Of a DNA stretch of 9,661 nt, positions 1-6,688 are shown in pieces. Below the pieces are notes generated by a model. The model was not told the origin of the DNA. It searched no databases and was given only the letters and a program-made list of their open reading frames with translations. A program made the translations under genes and the position numbers. Source of the DNA: Flavipsychrobacter stenotrophus (GTDB lineage: Bacteria > Bacteroidota > Bacteroidia > Chitinophagales > Chitinophagaceae); contig CANCOG010000155.1 in the NCBI GenBank assembly GCA_947379685.1, forward strand, positions 1-9,661, given 5' to 3'. How positions within the stretch are numbered: the first letter of the stretch is position 1; each line of letters begins with the position of its first letter.

Positions 1-412
1 GTTGCCATTTCCAGTCCTTGGGCAGATGGTCAATAAAACTGTCTGGCACACTTTCCAGCGGCAGGTCGGTGGCAAAGGCCATGCTTCCGCCCATAACTGC
101 GTACACGGGGAAGTGATTAGATGAAATAATACCAATTTCCTGTACCTGCGGTGCCTGCTTTAATGCCTCGATCTCCCCGGGTGTAAATACGGTTGCCTGG
201 GGCTTACCCATATTTTCGTTGGTCACCTTTTTGCCTATGGTCAGAAAGGTGCTACCCAGGCTATCTTCCTGATGTTTGCTGTACAACAACTCCTGAAAAT
301 TCCACCAAATCATTACTGCCAGTAATAACAATGTCGTGCCGGTGAACAATGCGGCAAGTGCAGCCCACAGCCTGCCCTTTTGCTGCGATTGCAGCAACAG
401 TTTTTTCAGCAT
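1..412 (-). CDS. ABC transporter permease (FtsX/MacB-like), N-terminal part
   Basis: This is the start of an inner-membrane ABC permease; 137 residues are visible and the gene continues past the left edge. It opens with a short cytoplasmic stretch (MLKKLLLQSQQKGR) and one transmembrane helix at about residues 16-38. A soluble, probably periplasmic region follows, containing FTPGEIEALKQAPQVQEIG. One N-terminal helix followed by a large extracytoplasmic domain is the layout of MacB/FtsX/LolC-type permeases, where the remaining three helices lie at the C-terminus. The start is supported by an AGGA motif a few bases upstream and by a gap of only 20 bp after the stop of the ATPase gene, so the two are probably co-transcribed and form one exporter. 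The substrate (lipoprotein, peptide or other) cannot be told. The family call is inferred from topology, context and sequence feel. Confidence 0.72.
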   Translation of the reverse strand, partial: MLKKLLLQSQQKGRLWAALAALFTGTTLLLLAVMIWWNFQELLYSKHQEDSLGSTFLTIGKKVTNENMGKPQATVFTPGEIEALKQAPQVQEIGIISSNHFPVYAVMGGSMAFATDLPLESVPDSFIDHLPKDWKWQ

Positions 413-432
413 GGTATCCTGTGGGGTCTGGC

Positions 433-1080
433 TCAAAGCAAAATGGTTTGGGAGTACGGAAAATAAGTATTGGCATCGAGGTCCGCAAGCAACAAACCTG
501 CCTTGCGTTGCTGCACTACTTCACTGATCAGGTTTATGGCTTTTTGAATATTTTCATGGTCAAGGTGACTAAACGGCTCATCCATGAGCAGCCATTCGAA
601 TGGTTGTACGAGTGCCCTTATAATGGAAACCCGTTGCTGTTCCCCGTATGACAGGGTAGATGCTAGTGCATTACGTTTCTCGGCAATTCCAACGCGGGCT
701 AACCAGTCGGTGACTTGTTCTTCTGTCACGGTATTGGTCAAGCGTCGTTTTATGTCCAGGTTTTCCCAAGCAGTAAGTTCCGGGAACAACCGCATATCCT
801 GAAAAATAACACTCACCTGCTCAGTCCGAAATTTCGCCAATACTTCTGCATCTGAAGCTTGTAATACAGAACTCCCCCACTTCACAGACCCGGAATAATC
901 GGTTCGCATTCCGTATAAAATATGAACCAGCGTTGTTTTCCCTGTACCTGAAGGTGCCTGTACAAAGACAAAGTCGCCGCTGTTAAATGTAAGATCCTTG
1001 TCCCAAATACCCGACTGCCGCAGGGCAATTTTCTCCCTGAGCGGAACGGGCACTAATTGGTTAAGGGTGAGTTGCATCAT
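433..1080 (-). CDS. ABC transporter ATP-binding protein (LolD/MacB-like class)
   Basis: This 215-residue cytoplasmic ATPase energises the adjacent permease. Visible motifs in order are Walker A (APSGTGKTT, about 42-50), Q-loop (VIFQDMRLFPELT), signature LSYGEQQR (canonical LSGGQQQR, with Tyr for the first Gly), Walker B (WLLMDEP) and D-loop (SHLD). The length matches LolD-type subunits of about 220-230 residues, but the end is short. Where the family has the switch histidine (as in LVTHD) this protein reads LLADLD, so the H-loop His is replaced by Leu; the chain then stops about 17 residues later. Two Met codons (1078-1080 and 1075-1077) are possible starts. A TTTG-N20-TATTTTTG promoter lies about 37 bp upstream, so the gene probably heads the operon. 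The ATPase call is firm; the transported substrate is unknown. Confidence 0.93.
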   Translation of the reverse strand: MMQLTLNQLVPVPLREKIALRQSGIWDKDLTFNSGDFVFVQAPSGTGKTTLVHILYGMRTDYSGSVKWGSSVLQASDAEVLAKFRTEQVSVIFQDMRLFPELTAWENLDIKRRLTNTVTEEQVTDWLARVGIAEKRNALASTLSYGEQQRVSIIRALVQPFEWLLMDEPFSHLDHENIQKAINLISEVVQQRKAGLLLADLDANTYFPYSQTILL

Positions 1081-1116
1081 TTTGGGGAAGTGAAAAGTAT
1101 CATTTCAGAATAGGAG

Positions 1117-1148
1117 CAAAAATAGGCTGTTTGTATTGTGCGGGCAAA
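1117..1148 (-). promoter_or_regulatory. Predicted Bacteroidota-type promoter of the ABC operon
   Basis: Read on the minus strand, TTTG (1148-1145) is followed after 20 bases by TATTTTTG (1124-1117). This matches the known Bacteroidota sigma consensus TTTG-N17..23-TAnnTTTG exactly. Initiation would fall near 1110, giving a leader of about 30 bases before the ATPase gene. It is a motif match only. Confidence 0.55.
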
Positions 1149-1226
1149 ATAAGATTTGATGTGATTCCCCAGGCCCATAGTATTATCTATTTCAATTAAC
1201 TATTGAATTGCAACGATTTCAGGTTC

Positions 1227-1304
1227 GTAGGGGCGATTCCTTGCGGTCGCCGTAAATGACGTAGATCGTTTCGAACGTGGGCGACCGCAAGGGATCGCCC
1301 CTAC
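1227..1304. repeat. Long inverted repeat with 25-bp arms (REP/MITE-like)
   Basis: The arms are 1227-1251 and 1280-1304, beginning GTAGGGGCGAT and ending GCGGTCGCC. They are complementary at 24 of 25 positions; the odd pair is T1238 opposite G, a wobble in plus-strand RNA. The 28-base spacer holds a smaller hairpin, CGTT-TCG-AACG (1267-1277). The element is far more GC-rich than its flanks. It lies between the kinase stop (1327) and the ABC promoter, so it could fold at the 3' end of the kinase transcript, but no U-tract follows. Its look (GC-rich arms, intergenic, non-coding) fits a dispersed REP-type or MITE-like repeat. Whether other copies exist cannot be seen here. Confidence 0.8.
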
Positions 1305-1326
1305 ATAATCCGGTCGAAAACGACCA

Positions 1327-4302
1327 TCACTTATTCTTAGGCAATTTAAAGGTAAGGCTGATTATAGTTCCCTTTCCGAAACGTGAGTCGATATACAAAC
1401 GGCCATTGAGCCTGCCTGCCCTTACGATCATATTATTTACCCCATTACCTTTTTTAATAAGGCGGGTATCAAAACCTACGCCGTCGTCCTTTAAAATCAG
1501 CTGAAAAACGTCCCTTCGCCTGAGCGTGGCTTCAAGGGTAATATTCTTTGCACTTGAATATTTGAGGGCATTATTGAGCGCCTCCTTAAAGATCATGATC
1601 AGGTTGCGGCTAGTATCCATTGGCAGACGGTAAGTACGCCATTTTTCTTCAATGCCGATGACTGTAAAGTGGACATCTGTGTCAGAAAAGAGTTCTCCTC
1701 CAAAATCATTGATGCGCATCATGATCTCGTACAAATTGTCGTTAGAGGGTTTTAGTGACCATAGGATATCCCGGGTGCCGCCGTAAAGCAGGGAGGTGTT
1801 CTCCTCAATCTGCCCTAGCAACCTGGTCACATCGGGCGACGCAGGCGCCAGTTTACTTTTCAGCACGTTGGTGAGTACATTGATGCGGGTCAGTTTGTTA
1901 CCTATTTCATCATGAAAATCTTCCGCAGTTCGCATGCGTATTTTAGCCTGCTCTTCTGCCCTCAGTTTTGCCCGAAGGCGCTGGCGCCGTTGGTAGCGGC
2001 TGCTAAAAATGGACTGTAAAAAGATCCCGGAAAGGATACAGCCAAACAAAATTGACATGCGGAACCACCAGGTTTTTTGAAAGGGAGTAATGATCTCAAA
2101 CGGATAAGATAATTCCGGATGCGTTTCGCCGCCCCCTGCACCCATACATTGCACTACAAAAACATACTTGCCGGGAGGCAACGCTGAATAAGTAACCGAG
2201 GTTGTAGCCGACCACTCCGACCAAGATGCATCAGTGCCTTCCAGCCGATAACGATACTGTACCTGCTCTGCTCCGCTCAGGGTTATTGCCTGAAAACTAA
2301 ATGATATATTATTTTTTTTGAATGGCAACTGTAAATGGTAGGGAATGCCATATAAATTATCGGTGCTGTCATAATAACTTTTATCTATGCTGCTCTCCCC
2401 GACCAACTTAACGGATTGCAGTACAATACAGGTTGGAGCCGACGAAACTACTGCTGAATGAGGCTGATAGTGCAAGGCTCCGTTCGTTGTCCCAAACCAG
2501 ATACTGCCATCCCGAAGCTTCAATACCGCATTGATATTACTTTCCATACCCATCACCCCCTGCTCCTTTCCATAAAAGGTAACTTGGGGCACATCGTTGC
2601 CTCCCATGGTTATTTTATGAATTCCAAAGCCCGTACCAACCCATATATTACCCTCGTCATCGTCAATAATATTATAGATGAAGTCAGACCTGAGGCCGTT
2701 GGTTTTATTGATAACCATCGCCCTATGGGTATCCATATTATATTTAATGACCCCATTGTCACTGGTCCCCATCCATAAATCCCTGTCCTTTTTCACAAAA
2801 CACTCCACGAAAAAACTATCGGCAACAGTATTTGTAACAAATTCAGAAACAATTCCATCGTGATACAATAAAAGTGATTTCTTTTCTGTTGCCATAAGTA
2901 CACTGTCGCTGCCAATAGAGAGAAACGACGTAGCCCTGGAATCTTTTACGGCTATTGTCTTAAACGTATCATGCTCGTATTTCATCACGCCATTTGAAAA
3001 ACCGATCCACAACCGGCGCTCGAGATCTTCGTATAAAGTAAAAACAGAGTTTGACGGAAAATTATGCTGCGGCATGGTGTATTGCCTGAAAACATTATGA
3101 TCATATTCAAACAATCCCTTATCACGTGTACCAATCCACAGTCGCTGGTTATGGTCATAGCATAGTGAAGCAATTGAAGGAATGGGCTCCGAAGGGAAAT
3201 TGCGGGGGATAACTTTCCCGTCTTTAAAAATAAACAACCCTGCTTCGTAGGTACCCAAGAAAAGGGAATCCCTCTTGTTGGACGCGATTGCTACGATCTG
3301 CGCACTGGGGAGGCCCATAGTTTCATCGAGCCCAGTAAAGAGCGTTCCTGAGAAACGGAATACTCCCTGCCCGTCAGAAGCCATCCAGATATTCCCCTCA
3401 GCATCGGCAATAATATCATGAAATGGATTATCACTCAGTCCGTTATGTTTGTTGTAGTATTGGAGGGCATTATCTGCCATTTTTATTACACCATTGCGTG
3501 TAGCCATCCATAAAGCACCGGCCCTGTCTTGAGCTACAGCCCGGATGGAAATGTAATTTAACGGTTGCCCGTTGATGAGATAAGGCATTATGCTCTTGTC
3601 CTGAACATAGTATAGTCCCATATTGGTTGCCAGCCATAACACATTTTCCTTATCCCTGAAAATACGCGAGACCACGAGTCCTTTGTGCCCATCGGCTGCA
3701 ATAAATGAAACCGTATCCCATTGGTTGTTGAAAAAATGATAGACAGTATCCTGCTTGGCGATCCATAAGTTACCAGTCTCTGCCAGCATCGACGATATCC
3801 TGCCCTCTGGGCCAGGTGTCACCAGGTATTTTATTTTACCCAAAGTAACATAGTACACATCGCCCATTGCCCGCCACCAAACTGTATCATGTATAATATT
3901 TATTTGTTGGCTTATATCCAGGGGATGCTCTATCTGACGTTGCATTGTGAATGGCTCAAAAGTGCTGCCGTTAAATTTCAGCAACCCTTTTGGTGTGCCC
4001 ACCCAAACATTGCCATGTATATCTGCGGCCAGCGAATTCACCATGTTTGTCGGCATTCCATTACGAATATTGTAATTAGTAAATGATTTGCCATCGTATC
4101 GTGAAAGCCCCCCCAGCGTGCCTACCCACAAATTTCCTGTCTTGTCTTGTGTAAGGCACATGGCCTGAGACTGAATAAGTCCGTCGTCTACATTAAGGTT
4201 ATGAAACGAATAGCGCTGCCCGTATAGTGCCGTTGAAAGCAGGATACTCAGCAGTAGTGCAGCTATTTTCCCAAATGTGTATGCGATACGGGGTGGTTTC
4301 AT
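1327..4302 (-). CDS. Two-component sensor histidine kinase with 14 propeller repeats and Y_Y_Y domain
   Basis: This 991-residue membrane sensor starts with a signal peptide (hydrophobic core about residues 13-26, likely cleavage near LYG/QRYS). I count 14 Reg_prop-type repeats of the form GNLWVGT..GL..YDG between about 50 and 640, enough for two seven-bladed periplasmic propellers. A Y_Y_Y domain follows (YRYRLEGTDASWSEW to LPPGKYVF), then a transmembrane helix near residue 750. The cytoplasmic part has a HisKA_3-like dimerisation/phosphoacceptor helix (DFHDEIGNKL, His797). The HATPase domain shows an N-box (EALNNALKYSS, from E907), G1 (DDGVGFD, from D939) and G2 (KGNGVNNM). There is no receiver or AraC domain, so it is not a hybrid HTCS protein. 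HisKA_3 kinases usually phosphorylate NarL/FixJ-type regulators, but none is encoded here. It is divergent from the lipoprotein genes. The sensed ligand is unknown. Confidence 0.95.
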   Translation of the reverse strand: MKPPRIAYTFGKIAALLLSILLSTALYGQRYSFHNLNVDDGLIQSQAMCLTQDKTGNLWVGTLGGLSRYDGKSFTNYNIRNGMPTNMVNSLAADIHGNVWVGTPKGLLKFNGSTFEPFTMQRQIEHPLDISQQINIIHDTVWWRAMGDVYYVTLGKIKYLVTPGPEGRISSMLAETGNLWIAKQDTVYHFFNNQWDTVSFIAADGHKGLVVSRIFRDKENVLWLATNMGLYYVQDKSIMPYLINGQPLNYISIRAVAQDRAGALWMATRNGVIKMADNALQYYNKHNGLSDNPFHDIIADAEGNIWMASDGQGVFRFSGTLFTGLDETMGLPSAQIVAIASNKRDSLFLGTYEAGLFIFKDGKVIPRNFPSEPIPSIASLCYDHNQRLWIGTRDKGLFEYDHNVFRQYTMPQHNFPSNSVFTLYEDLERRLWIGFSNGVMKYEHDTFKTIAVKDSRATSFLSIGSDSVLMATEKKSLLLYHDGIVSEFVTNTVADSFFVECFVKKDRDLWMGTSDNGVIKYNMDTHRAMVINKTNGLRSDFIYNIIDDDEGNIWVGTGFGIHKITMGGNDVPQVTFYGKEQGVMGMESNINAVLKLRDGSIWFGTTNGALHYQPHSAVVSSAPTCIVLQSVKLVGESSIDKSYYDSTDNLYGIPYHLQLPFKKNNISFSFQAITLSGAEQVQYRYRLEGTDASWSEWSATTSVTYSALPPGKYVFVVQCMGAGGGETHPELSYPFEIITPFQKTWWFRMSILFGCILSGIFLQSIFSSRYQRRQRLRAKLRAEEQAKIRMRTAEDFHDEIGNKLTRINVLTNVLKSKLAPASPDVTRLLGQIEENTSLLYGGTRDILWSLKPSNDNLYEIMMRINDFGGELFSDTDVHFTVIGIEEKWRTYRLPMDTSRNLIMIFKEALNNALKYSSAKNITLEATLRRRDVFQLILKDDGVGFDTRLIKKGNGVNNMIVRAGRLNGRLYIDSRFGKGTIISLTFKLPKNK

Positions 4303-4697
4303 TATTGTGTGAAATTAACCCTAATTACTTTATTTTGGTACAGGCGGCAACTATTCCCTAGCGCCTCATTTTAAGAAATCACCCAAAATGGGGTACAAAT
4401 GCCAAAGAAAGCAAAAACTGACAAAAAATTGTCGGCCGCACATATAAACTGACATTTTTGCGCTTGTGTCCAATCCCCAAAAAGTTAAAAGGTTCTAAAG
4501 AAAAAGCATATAAATTATTGATCCCGACGCCAACCCTACACTTCCTATAATTCTTGATTAAAGCGCTAGCTAACAACCGAAAACAAATAAACAGAGCGCT
4601 AATTATAAATAATATCCCATAAGACGTGTTGCAACAACAGCAATTTTCAAAGATTTTTTTCGAATTTCCCTAACGAAACAACTTAATTACCCGTCAT

Positions 4698-4717
4698 TAT
4701 AGGTGCCGGCCCCTATA
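4698..4717. repeat. 20-bp imperfect palindrome, possible operator
   Basis: TATAGGTGCCGGCCCCTATA equals its own reverse complement except for one position pair (bases 7 and 14). It is a GC-rich core in an AT-rich spacer. Dyads like this often bind dimeric regulators, but I recognise no specific regulator, and it lies 268 bp from the nearest plus-strand start. Confidence 0.4.
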
Positions 4718-4762
4718 AACCCTATCTATGAATGGGAAACCTGGCATACTATTAGCGAAATA

Positions 4763-4798
4763 AGGATTGGTGGTACTTGTGATGGTACTGTCAATCCT
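4763..4798 (+). ncRNA. Strong plus-strand RNA hairpin, possible leader structure
   Basis: In plus-strand RNA, arms 4763-4776 (AGGAUUGGUGGUAC) and 4785-4798 (GUACUGUCAAUCCU) pair at all 14 positions, with three consecutive G-U wobbles in the middle and an 8-base loop. On the minus strand those wobbles become A-C mismatches, so only the plus transcript folds well. It lies about 190 bp before the first lipoprotein gene and lacks a U-tract, so it is not an ordinary terminator. It could be part of a long leader or a small RNA. No promoter could be assigned. Confidence 0.35.
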
Positions 4799-4985
4799 GA
4801 GTGAAGAGGGACTAGAACGGAACAAAATAAATTAACTATTACTAAACTTGTGCAATAAGATATTACCCCGGGCCAACAAAAAATGAGAACTGATTATTGG
4901 AAAAGGGTATCGTGAAAAAGAACTAACAACAATAAGAAACCGACAGAAAAGCAAAATTTTAAAAAAAGTAAAAAAACTCCTAGAT

Positions 4986-5558
4986 ATGAAAACTCACTTA
5001 ACAGCATTTTTTTCAAAAGCAGCGCTTATGTGCGTGGCCATTGCCGGCATGAGCTCTTGCCAGAAAATAGCCAATAACCTTAAGTATGACTTGAACTTAC
5101 AGACAGCAACTGTAAATTTCACTATCCCCCCTTGCCCCAATACGAGCATTGAGGTGGCTGGCAGCCAGACCAATTATTATAATATTGATTCATTCATCAG
5201 GGCCAGTACGGTAAATACAATGGGTGTGAGCAATATTACAAGTGCGAAAATAAAATCCTGCACTATTACAATACTTGACCCCAAAACAGCCATCAACTTT
5301 GCGAATTTCATTTCATGTTCAGGCAGTTTCTACTCTGATGGCAATAAAACACCATTTGGTGTAACTGTCAACAACAATCCCGATGTTTACGCTACTGAGT
5401 TGAAACTACCTGTAGATACTTCAGCAGAGTTAAAGGGATACCTCAACAACAGCAAACAGTTCACCTATACCCTTCGCGGGAACCTGCGCAGGCCTACAAC
5501 CGATTCTATTCATTGCACAGCAACCTTTGCGTTCAACGTACACGTACAAGGTCTCTAA
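4986..5558 (+). CDS. Putative lipoprotein, tandem paralogue 1
   Basis: This 190-residue protein is of unknown function. The N-terminus is a lipoprotein signal peptide: MKTHL, a hydrophobic stretch, then GMSSC with Cys25 as the probable lipidated residue. The following residues (QKIANN) are not acidic, so there is no Capnocytophaga-type surface-export signal. The mature part is rich in Thr, Asn and Ser with alternating hydrophobic residues, suggesting beta structure (inference). It has four further Cys (50, 92, 111, 177) that are all conserved in the neighbouring paralogue, perhaps as two disulphides. The two proteins align without gaps, with about 72% identity overall and 76% after Cys25. The ATG follows an A-rich leader without a Shine-Dalgarno sequence. 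A strong terminator follows 20 bp after the stop, so it is monocistronic. I recognise no named domain. Confidence 0.88.
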   Translation: MKTHLTAFFSKAALMCVAIAGMSSCQKIANNLKYDLNLQTATVNFTIPPCPNTSIEVAGSQTNYYNIDSFIRASTVNTMGVSNITSAKIKSCTITILDPKTAINFANFISCSGSFYSDGNKTPFGVTVNNNPDVYATELKLPVDTSAELKGYLNNSKQFTYTLRGNLRRPTTDSIHCTATFAFNVHVQGL

Positions 5559-5578
5559 AATACTACAATCCCCCTATT

Positions 5579-5611
5579 CAAAGCCCCGGTTTTCCGGGGC
5601 TTTGTTGTTTT
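5579..5611 (+). terminator. Rho-independent terminator of lipoprotein gene 1
   Basis: An 11-bp stem, CAAAGCCCCGG (5579-5589) with CCGGGGCTTTG (5594-5604), closes a TTTT loop and is followed by a T-rich tail (TTGTTTT). It starts 20 bp after the stop codon and should end the transcript there. Confidence 0.92.
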
Positions 5612-5627
5612 AACTCCCTTCCACATA

Positions 5628-5646
5628 ATTGGTGTCAAACACCAAT
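5628..5646. repeat. Perfect inverted repeat, possible operator
   Basis: ATTGGTGTCAAACACCAAT has two perfect 8-bp arms around CAA. It sits 17 bp after the terminator tail and about 420 bp before the next gene. The short spacing fits either a dimeric protein site or a small hairpin. I recognise no cognate regulator. Confidence 0.4.
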
Positions 5647-5925
5647 CGCACTTAAGGAGACGCTCTTGTCTCAATGTTGGCTGTGTCAAGTCAACACATG
5701 CAGTCAGGCCGACCGGAAATTTACAGTGCTGACTTCAGGGAAAATATTTGAAAGCACACCGTTACAATTGACAACAATCAAGCCAGTTCTTGACCCCAAT
5801 CTAATCTGACCAGCAAACACCGGCCTACTTTTACACCCTGATCTATAATGAATGGTACAACTCAATACAAACACGAAAATAAAAGCAGCCCTGACCTCGA
5901 TTTACAATAAATAGCAACTTTTACT

Positions 5926-5961
5926 ACCGTTCGTGAAGTTTTTCGACCGTTGGTGAAGTTT
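5926..5961 (+). promoter_or_regulatory. Tandem LytTR-type binding sites
   Basis: Two copies of a 16-base unit lie 20 bp apart: ACCGTTCGTGAAGTTT (5926-5941) and ACCGTTGGTGAAGTTT (5946-5961), differing at one base. The first nine bases of each fit the published LytTR (AgrA/AlgR/LytR) pattern [TA][AC][CA]GTTN[AG][TG], which is bound as direct repeats about two helical turns apart. Here the gap between 9-mers is 11 bp, slightly under the usual 12-13. The pair ends just before the predicted -33 element, the usual position for an activator. No LytTR protein gene is in the window. Confidence 0.65.
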
Positions 5962-5962
5962 A

Positions 5963-5995
5963 TTTGGAATTGGATTACAAGGCACCTTATCTTTA
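5963..5995 (+). promoter_or_regulatory. Predicted promoter of lipoprotein gene 2
   Basis: TTTG (5963-5966) is followed after 21 bases by TATCTTTA (5988-5995), which matches TTTG-N17..23-TAnnTTTG except for the last base. The start site would be near 6002, leaving an A-rich leader of about 64 bases. Its position directly after the LytTR-like repeats strengthens the call. Confidence 0.55.
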
Positions 5996-6065
5996 CAATC
6001 AGTTAACAAACAAAAAATAAAAAACATACTTAAAACATATTCTTCACTTCCTCAAATCAGTATTT

Positions 6066-6638
6066 ATGAAAACTCAAATCGCAAAAATCGCTTCGTTCTT
6101 CGCCCTCTCCTGCATAACAATGCTTGGCATGAACTCTTGTTCCAAACTGGCCAACAATCTGAAATATGACCTGAACATGCAAACCGCTACTGTGAACTTC
6201 ACTATACCTCCTTGTTCCAATACAAGTATTTCGTTAGCAGGAAGCGAAACAAATTATTACAATATCGACTCATTTATTAAAGCCAATACAATGGGAACAA
6301 TGGGTGTTGCGAATATCTCCAGCGCGAAGATCCAGTCTTGTTCTATTACGTTGCTCGACCCAAAGCCCAACCTGAATTTTGCGAATTTCAGAACTTGCTC
6401 CGGCGGCTTTTATTCTGATGGGTATACAACGCCATATGATGTATCGATCACCAACAACCCCGACGTATATGCGACAACATTAGAATTACCGGTTGACACA
6501 AGTGCTGACCTGAAGGGTTACCTCACCAACGCACACAAATTTACTTATACATTGAGCGGCAACCTCCGCAGACCGACAACAGATTCCATACACTGTACAG
6601 CAACTTTTTCTTTCAAGGTGCATGTTCAAGGCATATAA
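6066..6638 (+). CDS. Putative lipoprotein, tandem paralogue 2
   Basis: This is a 190-residue lipoprotein of unknown function, collinear with the gene at 4986-5558. The signal peptide runs to GMNSC (Cys25); signal peptides of the pair are poorly conserved while mature parts agree at about 126 of 166 positions. Blocks such as KYDLN, QTATVNFTIPPC, TNYYNIDSFI and GNLRRPTTDSIHCTATF are identical. In that last 17-codon block ten codons differ synonymously and none changes the residue, showing an old duplication kept under purifying selection. The Cys at 50, 92, 111 and 177 are conserved. Unlike its partner it has clear LytTR-like repeats and a promoter upstream, suggesting separate control. It ends 19 bp before its own terminator, with a beta-barrel remnant beyond. 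No known domain is recognised; a cell-envelope location is inferred from the lipobox. Confidence 0.88.
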   Translation: MKTQIAKIASFFALSCITMLGMNSCSKLANNLKYDLNMQTATVNFTIPPCSNTSISLAGSETNYYNIDSFIKANTMGTMGVANISSAKIQSCSITLLDPKPNLNFANFRTCSGGFYSDGYTTPYDVSITNNPDVYATTLELPVDTSADLKGYLTNAHKFTYTLSGNLRRPTTDSIHCTATFSFKVHVQGI

Positions 6639-6657
6639 TTACTTAACAGCCATGCTT

Positions 6658-6684
6658 AAAGCCCCGCTCTGCGGGGCTTTTTTT
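6658..6684 (+). terminator. Rho-independent terminator of lipoprotein gene 2
   Basis: AAAGCCCCGC (6658-6667) and GCGGGGCTTT (6671-6680) form a 10-bp stem around TCT, followed by a run of T through 6684. It resembles the terminator of the first paralogue (shared AAAGCCCCG arm) with a different loop. Confidence 0.92.
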
Positions 6685-6688
6685 ATTG

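Larger units (their letters stand above)
4303..4985. other. Long spacer between divergent kinase and first lipoprotein gene
   Basis: These 683 AT-rich bases separate the kinase (minus) from the first lipoprotein gene (plus), and I see no convincing protein-coding gene in them. The open frames are short and have no recognisable product. Structures that stand out are a 20-bp imperfect palindrome (4698-4717) and a 14-bp plus-strand hairpin (4763-4798), listed separately. A weak GACAA-AAAA-TTGTC inverted repeat lies at 4420-4433. No strong TTTG/TAnnTTTG pair was found for either flanking gene. Confidence 0.6.
5559..6065. other. Spacer between the two lipoprotein genes
   Basis: These 507 bases hold, in order, the terminator of the first gene, a perfect 8-bp-arm inverted repeat, about 280 bases in which I see no gene or repeat, a LytTR-like direct repeat, and a promoter for the second gene. 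An open frame at 5513-5809 has no protein-like composition. Short similarity to the spacer before the first paralogue (CCCT-ATCTAT-GAATGG near 4720 against CCCTGATCTATAATGAATGG near 5839) may be a trace of the duplication but is too short to rely on. Confidence 0.6.

Noticed and set aside
4379..4576. 65-residue minus-strand open frame upstream of the kinase
   Set aside because: Composition is not protein-like, no family is recognised and no start signal is seen; it is a chance frame in an AT-rich spacer.
4720..4800. Short frame reading YEWETWHTISEIRIGGTCDGTVNPE as a possible gene relic
   Set aside because: Only about 34 codons lie between stops, it coincides with the hairpin at 4763-4798, and no family is recognised; chance is likelier.
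5513..5809. 98-residue plus frame overlapping the end of lipoprotein gene 1
   Set aside because: It runs through the strong terminator at 5579-5611 in a shifted frame and has no protein-like pattern.
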